DNA of 64,000 bases from Reyranella sp. (GTDB lineage Bacteria; Pseudomonadota; Alphaproteobacteria; Reyranellales; Reyranellaceae). The notes under the pieces are model-generated. The model saw nothing but the letters and a program-made list of their open reading frames with translations, was not told where the DNA came from and did no database searches. The stretch is from the NCBI GenBank assembly GCA_019750135.1, contig JAIEOV010000016.1, positions 62,001 to 126,000 of the forward strand, read 5' to 3'. Below, one piece after another: positions 45,184 to 55,178 of this stretch. A program made the position numbers and the translations under genes. Every line of letters starts with the position of its first letter. Position 1 is the stretch's first letter.

Positions 45184-45395
45184 CGTGATGGTCCTTCAAC
45201 TGGCGTTCGTTCCCGCCAACTATCTCATAAGGACGCCCATCAATCTTCTTGTCGAACCAGCCGCGTATTGGTCTAGTGCCAGAGGGGAGAGCGTAACCCG
45301 CGTGCGTTGCGTCGTTTTCTGCCGTGCGAGCCCAATAGCCGCGCACGACCCGCGTACCCAAAGAAACTTGCGGTCAAATCGGGAGGAAACCCACC

Positions 45396-46559
45396 ATGAA
45401 GTACAGCGTAATGCTGGTTGCCGCTGGCGTGCTCAGCGCCGGGACGGCGTTTGCCCAGCAGGGGCCGATCAAGATCGGCGTGCTCTATCCATTGACCGGC
45501 GGCGGCGCCGTCTACGGCGCCCCAGCCCTGGTCGGCCACCAGATGGCCATCGAGGAACTGAACGCCAAGGGCGGCATCATGGGCCGCAAGGTCGAATCGC
45601 TCGAACGCGACGACAAGCTCAATCCGGCGACCGCCTCGTCGACGATGAAGGAGCTCATCACCAAGGACAAGGTCGACATCGTGCTCGGCGGCCTGGCCTC
45701 GTCGGTCGGCCTCGCCATGACCGAGGTCTCCAAGCAGGAGAAGGTCGTCTACATCTCGACCATTCCCAAGAGCATCCAGATCACGACGGACAAGCTGCAC
45801 AAGTACGTCTTCCGCACGTCGGCCAACACCGACCAGGAAGGCGAGGCGATGGCGATCCTGGCCGGCAAGAACAAGCTCGCCAAGATCTGCCATCTCGAGC
45901 TCGACTATGCCTACGGCAACGACCTCGAGGCCGGCATCCTGAAGGCGATGCCCAAGCATGCGCCCGACGCCAAGATCGTGCTGACGCTCAAGCCCAAGCT
46001 CGGCGCCACCGACTTCAACCCGTTCATCCCACAGGTCATGGCCGCCGGCTGCGACGGCGTGCTGTCGGGCCTGTGGGGACCGCACTTCGTGTCGTGGGTC
46101 AAGCAGGCCGCCCCGCTCGGCTTCTTCAACAAGGTCAAGTGGATCTCGGGCGGCGAGATCGGCAGCCACGAGATCGCCGGCGAGCTCAAGGGCGAGTACC
46201 CCGACAACGTGATCTCGAACACCTACGAGCTCTGGTACAAGGGCAACGATCCTTCCCATAAGGAATTCCACGAGAAGCTCGCCAAGAAGCTCAACACCCA
46301 GGAGACGCCGCAGTGGGCGGCGCTGGGATACATCGGCGTGATGTATGCCGCGGCGGCGATGGAGAAGGCCAAGTCGACCGATCCCGACAAGGTCGCCGAG
46401 GCGCTCGAGGGACTGACGATCGGCACGCCGGTCGGCAAGCTCACCATCGATGCCAAGACCCACCAGGCCAACATCGGCCAGTTCTGGGGCCCGATGGTAA
46501 AGAAGCCCGATCGCGCCTACCGCATGATGGAGCCGGCTGAGTACATCCAGCCGAAGTAA
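45396..46559 (+). CDS. Branched-chain amino acid-type ABC substrate-binding protein
   Basis: A 387-residue periplasmic receptor with a cleaved signal (MKYSVMLVAAGVLSAGTAFAQ). The LivK/AmiC fold segments are IKIGVLYPLTGGGAVYG, GHQMAIEELNAKGGIMGRKV, DKVDIVLGGLASSVGLAMTE and IGVMYAAAAMEKAKSTD. It binds an amino acid, amide or short organic ligand. It heads the operon of two permeases and two ATPases, but a large compound palindrome lies between it and the first permease gene. A GGGAGGAAACCC Shine-Dalgarno precedes the ATG. Confidence 0.93.
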   Translation: MKYSVMLVAAGVLSAGTAFAQQGPIKIGVLYPLTGGGAVYGAPALVGHQMAIEELNAKGGIMGRKVESLERDDKLNPATASSTMKELITKDKVDIVLGGLASSVGLAMTEVSKQEKVVYISTIPKSIQITTDKLHKYVFRTSANTDQEGEAMAILAGKNKLAKICHLELDYAYGNDLEAGILKAMPKHAPDAKIVLTLKPKLGATDFNPFIPQVMAAGCDGVLSGLWGPHFVSWVKQAAPLGFFNKVKWISGGEIGSHEIAGELKGEYPDNVISNTYELWYKGNDPSHKEFHEKLAKKLNTQETPQWAALGYIGVMYAAAAMEKAKSTDPDKVAEALEGLTIGTPVGKLTIDAKTHQANIGQFWGPMVKKPDRAYRMMEPAEYIQPK

Positions 46560-46573
46560 GTGACGGGAATGCC

Positions 46574-46704
46574 GGGGGCGCGCGACTCCAGTCGCGCGTC
46601 TTCTCATGCGGAGCGCGGACCTCCAGGTCCGCATCATGATCATGAGCGGACCTGGAGGTCCGCGCTCCGGCAAGCATGACGCGCCACTGGAGTGGCGCGC
46701 CCCC
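46574..46704. repeat. 131-nt compound palindrome between receptor and permease genes
   Basis: Two nested inverted repeats. The inner arms 46610-46632 and 46646-46668 are perfect 23-base complements; each begins GGAGCGCGGACCTCCAGG when read inward. The outer arms 46574-46600 and 46678-46704 match at 25 of 27. Each outer arm is itself a small hairpin (CGACTCCAGTCG versus CCACTGGAGTGG), and their two differences are compensating. The structure therefore can fold as four small hairpins or one large one. Confidence 0.85.
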
Positions 46705-46741
46705 AGCGATGACCTCCAACCTTCCCAATCAGGTTCGCTCG

Positions 46742-47620
46742 ATGACTCTCACCATGTTCACGCTGAACGCGTTCTATGGCCTCGCGCTCGCCATGAACAT
46801 GTTCATCATCGCCTCCGGCCTGAACCTGATCTTCGGCGTGCTGCGGGTGATTAATTTCGCGCACGGCATGTTCTACATGTTCGGCGCCTACATCGTCTTC
46901 ACCGTGGCCAAGAGCTGGGGCGCGCCGTTCTTCGTCGGCGTCCTGGCGGCCGGCGCGGCGCTCGCCGTCATCGCCTTCGCGATCGAGCGGCTGTTCCTGC
47001 GCCATCTCTACGACAAGGAGCACCTGATGCAGCTCCTGTTCACCTTCGCCATCGTCCTGCTGATGAGCGACGCGGCGAAGATGATCTGGGGCACCGACCA
47101 GTACTCGGTCGGCTATCCGCCCGGCCTGGGTGGCGCGGTCAACCTGGGCTTCGTCATGCTGCCGCAGTACCAGCTCTTCCTCTGCGTCGTCGGCCCGCTG
47201 ATCGCCGTCGCCATGTGGTTCGTGGTCGACCGTACGCGCTGGGGCCGCGTCGTCCGCGCCGCCACCCAGGATCGCGAGATGCTGGCCGCGCTGGGCGTCA
47301 ACGTGCCGATGGTCTACGCCGCGGTGTTCACCATCGGCTCGGCGCTGGCCGGCATCGGCGGCGCGCTGGCGGCACCGCGCATTGCCCTGGTGCCGGGCAT
47401 GGACGCCACCATCATCAACGAGTGCTTCATCATCGTGATCATCGGCGGACTGGGCAACATGTGGGGCAGCTTCCTGGGCGCGCTGGCCTTCGGCTTCGTC
47501 GTGCAGTTCGGCACGGTGCTGGCACCCAACTGGCAGGACGTGCTGCCCTACCTGCTGATGCTGGTGGTGCTGATCGTGCGGCCCTGGGGCCTTCTGGGCC
47601 GGCCCGAGACGGGGCACTGA
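46742..47620 (+). CDS. livH: Branched-chain amino acid-type ABC permease LivH
   Basis: A 292-residue inner-membrane permease of the LivH class with about eight helices. Conserved features are AMNMFIIASGLNLIFGVLRV, NFAHGMFYMFGAYI and the cytoplasmic loop GRVVRAATQDREMLAALGVN, which contacts the ATPase. It ends VVLIVRPWGLLGRPE, a LivH hallmark. The start is the ATG at 46742; the open frame extends a little upstream into non-family sequence. The LivM gene follows two bases after its stop. Confidence 0.92.
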   Translation: MTLTMFTLNAFYGLALAMNMFIIASGLNLIFGVLRVINFAHGMFYMFGAYIVFTVAKSWGAPFFVGVLAAGAALAVIAFAIERLFLRHLYDKEHLMQLLFTFAIVLLMSDAAKMIWGTDQYSVGYPPGLGGAVNLGFVMLPQYQLFLCVVGPLIAVAMWFVVDRTRWGRVVRAATQDREMLAALGVNVPMVYAAVFTIGSALAGIGGALAAPRIALVPGMDATIINECFIIVIIGGLGNMWGSFLGALAFGFVVQFGTVLAPNWQDVLPYLLMLVVLIVRPWGLLGRPETGH

Positions 47621-47622
47621 CC

Positions 47623-48548
47623 ATGCCGCAACGCCGCTACCTGATCGCTTCGGCGATCGTCGTCCTGCTGCTGGCGCTGATGCCTCTCAGCGGCAGCCGC
47701 TACGCCGTCGACCTCACGACCGAGGTGCTGATCTACGCCTTGTTTGCGCTCAGCCTCAATGTGCTGATCGGCTTCACCGGCAACATCTCGTTCGGCCACG
47801 CCGCCTACTTCGCGATCGGCGGCTATGCCTGCGCCGTCCTGCTCACCACCTACGGCTGGCCGCTCTTCTTTGCGCTGCCCGTCGCGGTCGTGCTGGCCGG
47901 GCTGGTGGCCGCGGTGGTCGGCTACTTCTGCGTACGGCTGACGCAGATCTACTTCGCCATGCTCACCCTCGCCTTCGCGATGCTGGTCTGGGGCGTCGCC
48001 TTCAAGTGGAAAGAGGTGACGGGCGGCGATGATGGCTTCACCGGCATCAAGGTGCCGGCGATGCTGGCCAACCATGTGAGCTACTTCTACTTCACGCTGA
48101 TCGTGGTGGCGGCGGGCGTTGCGGCGCTGTGGATGATCTGCCATTCGGCTTTCGGGCTCACCCTGGTCGCGATCCGCGAGAACAGCGTGCGCGCGGGCTT
48201 CATCGGCGTCGACACGCGGCGCATGCGGTGGGCCGCCTTCACCGTCGCCGGCACGTTCGGCGGCCTCGCCGGCGCGTTGTTCGGCATGTACCACCGCGGC
48301 ATGTATATCGAGAACGCCTTCTGGACCGAATCGGCCAACGTGCTGATCATGGTGCTGCTGGGCGGCATCTACTCGTTTATCGGCCCGATCATCGGCGCCG
48401 CCGTGTTGCATCTGCTGCAGACCTTCACCAACCAGTACACGCCCTACTGGCCGACGGTACTGGGCCTGATCCTGCTGGTGATCGTGATGGTGCTGCCCGA
48501 TGGATTGATCGGCCTGGCGCGTCGCGTGAAGGCGCGCGGAGGCCGATC

Positions 48549-48552
<4 letters not shown>
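47623..48552 (+). CDS. livM: Branched-chain amino acid-type ABC permease LivM
   Basis: A 309-residue permease of the LivM class. Its segments are LIYALFALSLNVLIGFTGNI, SFGHAAYFAIGGYA, the EAA-like cytoplasmic loop IRENSVRAGFIGVDTRRMRW and GSFTYKE-type closing helices. It should pair with LivH to form the channel. It starts two bases after the LivH stop and its own stop overlaps the LivG start by four bases, so translation of permease and ATPase genes is coupled. Confidence 0.92.
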
Positions 48553-49293
<741 letters not shown>

Positions 49294-49301
<8 letters not shown>

Positions 49302-50001
49302 CCTCACCGTCGACGGCATCCATACCGCCTACGGGCTGAGCCAAGTCCTGTTCGGGGTCTCGCTGGAGGCCAAGGCCGGCGAATGCATCGCCCTGATCGG
49401 GCGCAACGGCGTCGGCAAGACCACGACCATGCGCTCGATCATGGGGCTCACCCCGCCGCGCCAGGGCCGCGTGATGTGGAAGGGCCAGGACATCGCGCGG
49501 ATGGGCCCGCATCGCATCTGTCGGATGGGCATCGGCTTCGTGCCGGAAGACCGGCGCATCTTCCCCGAGCTTTCGGTGTGGGAGAATCTCGACATCGCGC
49601 GGCGCACCGGCGCCGGCGGCAGGACGACCTGGAGCGAGGAGCAGGTGTTCGCCCTGTTCCCCGATCTCAAGGAGATTCGCGACCGGCGCGGCGGCGTGCT
49701 GTCGGGCGGCCAGCAGCAGATGCTGACCATCGCCCGCACCCTGATGGGCAATCCCGAGCTGCTGCTGCTCGACGAGCCGTCGGAGGGGCTGGCGCCGCTG
49801 ATCGTCGAGCTGCTGCAGCAACGCGTCGCCGAGCTCAAGGCAACCGGCTTGTCGATCGTGCTGGCCGAGCAGAACCTGCAGTTCGTGATGGCGCTGGCCG
49901 ACCGCGTCTACATCCTGGAGAAGGGCGAGGTGCGCTTCACGGGCACGCCCGCCGACCTCAAGGCCGACGAGCGCATCGTGCATCAGTATCTGACGGTGTG
50001 A
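49294..50001 (+). CDS. livF: Branched-chain amino acid-type ABC ATPase LivF
   Basis: A 235-residue ATPase of the LivF class. Walker A is LIGRNGVGKTTTMRSIMGL, the signature is LSGGQQQMLTIARTLMGNP, Walker B is LLLLDEPSEGLAPLIVE and the switch His position reads LAEQNLQFVM, as in LivF proteins where Gln replaces His. Its ATG at 49294 overlaps the LivG end. It is the last gene of the transporter operon; the following 184 bases before 50186 have lower GC and no gene. Confidence 0.95.
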
Positions 50002-50185
50002 GCGCCGATCGGCGCCTGCAAATCATCCCACAACTCCAGATTGACAAACACACCGCTCCGGCAGCTAGATTGCCTCCGCGGGCGCTGGAAAGGGGCAAGG
50101 GGATGCTTGCAATAAATCAGCTTGCGACGGCTGCTACCGCCTGTGTGACAAGGGAGTCCGCCCTATCGATATTTCGGGGCAAGTT

Positions 50186-51478
50186 GTGACCGATCCTGCG
50201 CCGACGTCGCCGCTCTCCGAACGCATCAAGTTCATAGGGCAGGGGATGAAACCCTATTTGCTCAGCGCCTCGACCGTAGCGGTCATATTGGCGGTGGCTG
50301 CGTTGGTGGTGCGCGCCACGGGATGGCTCAACGTCGATCTCGAATCGCAGCGCCTGTCCGAAAGCCCCAAGGAACTTCCGTCGGGCATTATCTACCAGCT
50401 TCCGGAAACAGTGGTCGATGTTGAGGTCGAGGCGACCATCGAGGCGTGCGGCGTCGTAAAGCTAAAGAAGCCGACGGAACAGGAACCCGATCGGGAGGTG
50501 GTGGCGTTCGAGGTGGACATCAGTGTCGACTACACCATGAGGCCCCGCGCTCAGCCTGACCCGACGGCAACGTTCAACATTCCGTTGAACACGCTTCGAG
50601 GCGTCTTGTGGTCGACTGCGACCACGATCGAGCTCAATACAGGAAGCGTGAAAAGCATCAATGCCAGGTCGACTGCCGCCAAGATCGAGAGCCCGAGCCG
50701 AGTCGTGGCGGGTGGAGCTCGCTTGCAGCGAGCCGACGTGCAGGCCTTATCGCAGGGTGGAGCGGCGGCGAAGCTGACGGAAGAAGAAGTGACATGTGGC
50801 TTGACCGTGATGAGGGCAATCGAGCGACGCGCTGAGCTGAGGCGGCGGCTGGCGCAACAGACCGACGACGCCACCAAGACAGCCTTGCTCACGGAGATCG
50901 GCGAGCAGCAAGCCAAGCTCAGCCGGTTCAGCCAAGCGGTCATCAATCCCAGACTTGGCAAAGCTGAGACGATGTGGCTGCGAGTCGATCTCGCGGAGCT
51001 CTTCCAGACCGGGCCCGGGATGCTTCGAGATGCCCTTGAGCAGAATGCAGTGACGTTCGCAGTCTCCGGACAATGGCCGTCCACTGCCCCAATCTCCGCA
51101 ATCGGCGAAAACACGAAAGGCGTGGTCTACCGTGTCCCGGCTTTGGCAAAGGTGGTCGCCTGCCGGGGCCGCTGTTCGATCGATAAGACGACCGGCCAAC
51201 TAGCCACTGGGCAGATCGTCGAGAAAGAAAGCGAGTGGTTCTCGGCGCCGCAGCTCGGCCGCGAGGCGCGGCTACCGGTCACCATGGTGCCGTTCTCCGA
51301 CCGCCACCTGGAGGCAGCGTTCTCGCCGTACGGCGCTCTGGAGCGCATACGGCTGTCGGAGAAGACGGATGTTCCAGGCGGGGTCCTGGTCCCAGGTAAG
51401 ACCCAGGACAACAGGCCTGTCGATCGTACTGGCCGGTTGGAACCTATAGTTAGTGATGGCGCCGGCGGACCGCGCTGA
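50186..51478 (+). CDS. Single-pass membrane protein of unknown function
   Basis: A 430-residue protein starting at GTG 50186. One hydrophobic helix near residues 22-44 is followed by a large polar region predicted to be periplasmic. It has a Glu/Ala/Gln-rich helical middle (ERRAELRRRLAQQTDD ... EIGEQQAKLSRF) and two cysteines in VVACRGRCSIDK. I recognise no family. Codon use and the flanking DNA are slightly less GC-biased than the neighbours, so acquisition is possible. It stands alone after the ABC operon. Confidence 0.75.
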   Translation: MTDPAPTSPLSERIKFIGQGMKPYLLSASTVAVILAVAALVVRATGWLNVDLESQRLSESPKELPSGIIYQLPETVVDVEVEATIEACGVVKLKKPTEQEPDREVVAFEVDISVDYTMRPRAQPDPTATFNIPLNTLRGVLWSTATTIELNTGSVKSINARSTAAKIESPSRVVAGGARLQRADVQALSQGGAAAKLTEEEVTCGLTVMRAIERRAELRRRLAQQTDDATKTALLTEIGEQQAKLSRFSQAVINPRLGKAETMWLRVDLAELFQTGPGMLRDALEQNAVTFAVSGQWPSTAPISAIGENTKGVVYRVPALAKVVACRGRCSIDKTTGQLATGQIVEKESEWFSAPQLGREARLPVTMVPFSDRHLEAAFSPYGALERIRLSEKTDVPGGVLVPGKTQDNRPVDRTGRLEPIVSDGAGGPR

Positions 51479-51499
51479 CGGTGTACCCGGACGCTGCGG

Positions 51500-51793
51500 C
51501 TATCTCAGCGGAATGTTGATGTTGAGGCTCGGGCTCTGCGGATAGCTGTCGTAGCGATCGTAGCGCTGATACCTCGGCTCGTAGTAGCTGGGCTGCGGGG
51601 CATAGACCACCGGCGGCGGCTGCACGACGTAGACCGGCGAGCGCTGCACGACCACCGGCTGCTCGACGATGTAGACCGGCGAGCCGCGATAGCGCTTGCC
51701 GTGCCCGCCTTCGCCACCCTCGGCCGTCGTCGCCACCGTCGCGGCGGCGCCGATGACACCGATGAGCAGACCAGCCTTTTTGGCTATCGACAT
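51500..51793 (-). CDS. Small exported Pro/Tyr-rich protein
   Basis: A 97-residue protein with a signal-like N-terminus (MSIAKKAGLLIGVIGAAATVA). The mature part is Pro, Val, Tyr and Arg-rich with repeated VYVVQPPPVVYAPQPSYY and YQRYDRYDSY, ending in NINIPLR. The start at 51793 follows CAGGAGGCTG. Low-complexity exported proteins like this are common in alphaproteobacteria and their role is not known. Confidence 0.65.
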   Translation of the reverse strand: MSIAKKAGLLIGVIGAAATVATTAEGGEGGHGKRYRGSPVYIVEQPVVVQRSPVYVVQPPPVVYAPQPSYYEPRYQRYDRYDSYPQSPSLNINIPLR

Positions 51794-51981
51794 TGCAGCC
51801 TCCTGTTTGATCGCCGGGTCACTAACGCGCACGACGTCCGCTATGTTCCATTCACTTCACACGTGATGATGCGGTGGAACGGCTTCGGCCAGTGGTGGCT
51901 ATGCTGTGACCGGCGCAAGCCGGAATCATTCTCAAACAGCGCCCGACTTTACGCCGCCGCAATCGACGGCATGCTGCAGCG

Positions 51982-53352
51982 ATGATCCTGCCGTTCGAGA
52001 GCGCGCTTCCCGACATCGCCTGGCCCGCCGCCGTGTCGGGGCGCGGCATGGCCACCCTGTCGCTGCTCTTCCAGCTCGACCGCACACAATGGTGGCCGGC
52101 CGATCGCCTGCGCGAGAGCCAACAGACACAGCTCAAGCGCCTGCTCCATCACGCCGGGCAGCACGTGCCGTTCTATCGTCGGCGTCTCGGCACGTTGGCC
52201 GACGTCGACGGCGAGGCGTTCTGGCAACGCTGGCGCGACCTGCCGCTGCTGACGCGCCAGGACGTCCAGAAGGCCGGCGACGACCTGTTCAGCCGCGCCC
52301 TGCCCGACGGCCATGGCGAGCTCACGGAGGTCTACACGTCGGGCTCGACCGGCAAGCCGATCCACGCCGTGCGCAGCGACCTCTGGCTGCTGATGTGGAG
52401 CGCGGTGACGGTGCGCGAGCATCTGTGGCACGGCCGCGAGTTCGCGGGAAAGCTCGCGGCAATCCGCGAGTCGGCGGCGGGCAAGGCGCTCTACCCCGAG
52501 GGCGAGCGGCTCGACAACTGGGGCTTCTCGACCGCGGACATCTTCCGCACCGGCGCCAGCGTCAGCCTCAACATCACGACGCCAGTCGACCAGCAGCTGG
52601 ATTGGCTTTTGCGCGAGGAGCCCGACTACCTGCTGACGCATCCCACGATGCTCGACCGCCTGGTCCGGCGCAGCGCCGAGCTCGGCCGTCGCCCGCAACG
52701 GCTGAAGCAGGCGCTGACGATCTCCGAGATCCTGGCGCCGGGCCTGCGCGAGCTCTGCCGCGCCGAATGGGGCGTGCGCGTCGTCGACACCTACAGCACG
52801 CGCGAGACCGGCTACCTCGCGCTGCAGTGCCCGGACACCGACCACTATCACCTGCAGTCGGAAACAGTGCTGGTCGAGATCCTCGATGCCGACGGCCGAC
52901 CCTGCGCGCCCGGCGAGATCGGACGGGTGATCGTGACGCCGCTGCACAATCTCGCCATGCCGCTGCTGCGCTACGACGTCGGCGATCATGCCGAGATGGG
53001 CGAACCCTGCTCTTGCGGCCGCGGCCTGCCGACGATCCGGCGCATCCTGGGCCGGCGGCAGAACATGCTGCGCACCGCCCAAGGCGAGCGCTGGCCGCTG
53101 CTGTCGTCGGACGACATCGGCAAGCTTCTCGCCCTGGCGCCGATCCGGCAGTACCAGTTCGCCCAAACCCATCCCGACCGCATCGAAGTGCGTCTGCAGG
53201 CGGCGCGGCCGCTCACCGCAGAGGAGGCGCAGGGCATCGTCGCCTGGGCCCGGGCCAAGTTCGGCCGGGAATTCCGCATCGACCTCGCCTTCCCGGCCGA
53301 GCTTTCCCGCTCGGCTTCGGGTAAGTTCGAGGACTTCATCTGCCTGCTGTGA
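51982..53352 (+). CDS. PaaK-like acyl-CoA ligase/adenylating enzyme
   Basis: A 456-residue adenylate-forming enzyme related to phenylacetate-CoA ligase and coenzyme F390 synthetase. The ATP/AMP motif is VYTSGSTGKPIHAV, the acyl-adenylate motif is VDTYSTRETGYLALQC and the hinge/C-terminal motif is LLRYDVGDHAEMG with GRRQNMLRT. It should activate a carboxylic acid. The VOC protein gene follows after 17 bases, and the pair may handle an aromatic or other organic acid. The exact substrate is unknown. Confidence 0.85.
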   Translation: MILPFESALPDIAWPAAVSGRGMATLSLLFQLDRTQWWPADRLRESQQTQLKRLLHHAGQHVPFYRRRLGTLADVDGEAFWQRWRDLPLLTRQDVQKAGDDLFSRALPDGHGELTEVYTSGSTGKPIHAVRSDLWLLMWSAVTVREHLWHGREFAGKLAAIRESAAGKALYPEGERLDNWGFSTADIFRTGASVSLNITTPVDQQLDWLLREEPDYLLTHPTMLDRLVRRSAELGRRPQRLKQALTISEILAPGLRELCRAEWGVRVVDTYSTRETGYLALQCPDTDHYHLQSETVLVEILDADGRPCAPGEIGRVIVTPLHNLAMPLLRYDVGDHAEMGEPCSCGRGLPTIRRILGRRQNMLRTAQGERWPLLSSDDIGKLLALAPIRQYQFAQTHPDRIEVRLQAARPLTAEEAQGIVAWARAKFGREFRIDLAFPAELSRSASGKFEDFICLL

Positions 53353-53369
53353 GGGAGAGGAGAAGCCCG

Positions 53370-53909
53370 ATGAGCGATCCTGCCTTGCCGTTGCGACTGC
53401 ATCACAACGCCTATGTCTGCGCCGACCAGGAGCGCACGCGCCACTTCTACGAGGACATCGTCGGCCTGCCGTTGCTGGCGGCGTGGATCGAGGAGGCCGA
53501 GTTCCCGGAGTTCCCCGGCCGGCGCATGAGCTATAGCCATGCCTTCTACGGCATCGGCGACGGCGGCGCGCTCGCCTTCTTCAACTTCGCCGACCCCGAA
53601 GCGGCCGCCGCTTACCAGGCGAACAAGCAGCCGACGTTCATCCACATCGCGCTCGCCGTCACGGGCGAGACGCAGGACCGCATCAAGCAACGCCTCGAGA
53701 CCGCGAACCTCAAGGTGCGTGAAGTCGACCACGGCTACTGCAAGTCGATCTACGTCCAGGACCCCGACGGCTTGCTGGTCGAGTTCACCTCCGACCCGCC
53801 CGACGCCGGCGAGATCGCCGCCCATCAACGCACGACGGCGCACGAGACTTTGCGACGCTGGGCGGCCGGCGACCGCAAGGTCAACAACGACATCCGGCCG
53901 CATCGCTGA
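53370..53909 (+). CDS. VOC-superfamily (glyoxalase-like) protein
   Basis: A 179-residue vicinal oxygen chelate protein. The beta-alpha-beta-beta-beta units start at LRLHHNAYVCADQERTRHFYED and VREVDHGYCKSIYVQDPDGL. Candidate metal ligands are His in LHHNAYV, His in FIHIALAV and Glu in GLLVEFTSD, which are in the family positions. Members include glyoxalases, dioxygenases and fosfomycin-resistance enzymes. It starts after GGAGAGGAGAAG, 17 bases behind the PaaK-like ligase. Confidence 0.87.
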   Translation: MSDPALPLRLHHNAYVCADQERTRHFYEDIVGLPLLAAWIEEAEFPEFPGRRMSYSHAFYGIGDGGALAFFNFADPEAAAAYQANKQPTFIHIALAVTGETQDRIKQRLETANLKVREVDHGYCKSIYVQDPDGLLVEFTSDPPDAGEIAAHQRTTAHETLRRWAAGDRKVNNDIRPHR

Positions 53910-53923
53910 CGGGAGCGCGAAGA

Positions 53924-54514
53924 CTACCGGCTGGCGCGTGCTTCCAGCTCGCGGACCAGCGGCTCGACCTGGCCGCCGTTGCCCTGGATGTAGAAGTTGA
54001 ACTCCGACCGCTTGATCTGGGACATGCTGACGCCGGAGACCTTGAGGTCGGCGATGCGCGCGCCGCGGCCGTCGTCGTGCACTTCCCATTCGATGCGGGT
54101 GGTCTGGCCGTTGGCCTGCGTGAAGATGGCCTTCACAAGGGACACGCCGTTGGGCCGGGCGTCGACCTGATCGATGGTGACATCGGAGGTCGCGAGCTTG
54201 GCCAGCCGGTCGCCGTAGGCCCGCGCCTCGGCCGCTTCCAGCGCCGCCAGGAAACGGGCGCGCTGCGGCTCGCTGGCCTGGTTCCAGTAGCTGCCCAGGG
54301 CGACGCGCGCGATGTGGGCGAGATCGAAGCTGTTGCGCAGCACCTCGCGGACGGCGGCATCGCGGCTCGGACCGCTCTTGGTCCGGGCGATGTCGGCAAG
54401 TTGGCCCGTCACGTTTTTGACGAATTGTCCCGGGTCGCTCGCCGCGCCCGCCGGCACCACAAACAACAAGGCCGCCGCTGCGGTAGCCAACAAACCACGG
54501 AAAACACTATGCAT
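53924..54514 (-). CDS. MlaC/Ttg2D-family phospholipid-binding protein
   Basis: A 196-residue exported protein with a signal (MHSVFRGLLATAAAALLFVVPAGA). The MlaC fold is recognisable: REVLRNSFDLAHIARVALGSYWN, FLAALEAAEARAYGDRLAKLA and ISQ/IKRSEFNFYIQGNGGQVEPL at the C-terminus. MlaC ferries phospholipids between membranes in the periplasm; isolated paralogues such as the hopanoid-linked HpnM also exist. No MlaD/E/F genes are adjacent, so the partner is unknown. The ATG at 54514 is used; a longer frame adds unrelated residues. Confidence 0.87.
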   Translation of the reverse strand: MHSVFRGLLATAAAALLFVVPAGAASDPGQFVKNVTGQLADIARTKSGPSRDAAVREVLRNSFDLAHIARVALGSYWNQASEPQRARFLAALEAAEARAYGDRLAKLATSDVTIDQVDARPNGVSLVKAIFTQANGQTTRIEWEVHDDGRGARIADLKVSGVSMSQIKRSEFNFYIQGNGGQVEPLVRELEARASR

Positions 54515-54677
54515 TCGAGTCACCTGCCTGGGTCGCTCGGAGTGCGGGGTTTCGAAGAAGGGGACCGCCCGGAGCGAAGATCGATGGAACACGCCCCGCC
54601 ACCAAGGGCGGGCAACGAGCGCACCGGGCACGCGCTCTTGAACTGGATACGCTCAGTGCCGACCAAACGTCCCCAAA

Positions 54678-55160
54678 TCAAAGCGACCGTGCGTCGCGGC
54701 TCTCTCCGTCGCCGAGATCGCCCCAGCTCGCTACCCGCTCGATGCGGATCGCGATGACGGGCAGCCCGCCGAGCTGCATGGCGGCGAGCTGCCGGTAGCG
54801 GCCCTGCAGCAGCGCCTGCGCCTGCCCGTGCTCAGGCCCGTCGGCCAGGATCTCGGCCCGCCCGCGCAGCATCACCCAGGCGAGCCGGCGCCAGTCCTCG
54901 TCGTAGTGGTCGAAGACGATGGCCGCCTGCGGGTTCTCCAGGATGTTGCCCAGCCGCTTTAAGGGTCGGTCGCTGGCCCGCTTGGGCTTGCGGTCGATGG
55001 TGATGTAGAGCGTGTCGTCCACCAGCCCGAAGCAGACCGGCACGACATGCGGCGCCGCCTTCGCGTCGGCGGTGGCCAGGTGGCCGATCCGTCGCGTCTC
55101 GATGAACCGACGCTCGCGCGCCGACAGCAGGCTGGCCGAAGCTCTGTTCATCGTCGTCAT
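54678..55160 (-). CDS. PPOX-class FMN/F420 oxidoreductase
   Basis: A 160-residue pyridoxamine-oxidase-fold protein of the TIGR03668-like group. It has RRIGHLATADAKAAPHVVPV, LYITIDRKPKRASDRPLKRL and VIAIRIERVASWGDL, the segments that bind the isoalloxazine ring. Related actinobacterial proteins use F420; whether F420 is made here is not shown. ATGs at 55160 and 55151 are both possible starts. It diverges from the M50 protease gene with only 18 bases between starts. Confidence 0.85.
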   Translation of the reverse strand: MTTMNRASASLLSARERRFIETRRIGHLATADAKAAPHVVPVCFGLVDDTLYITIDRKPKRASDRPLKRLGNILENPQAAIVFDHYDEDWRRLAWVMLRGRAEILADGPEHGQAQALLQGRYRQLAAMQLGGLPVIAIRIERVASWGDLGDGESRDARSL

Positions 55161-55178
55161 GTCTCAGTAGAAGAGTCC

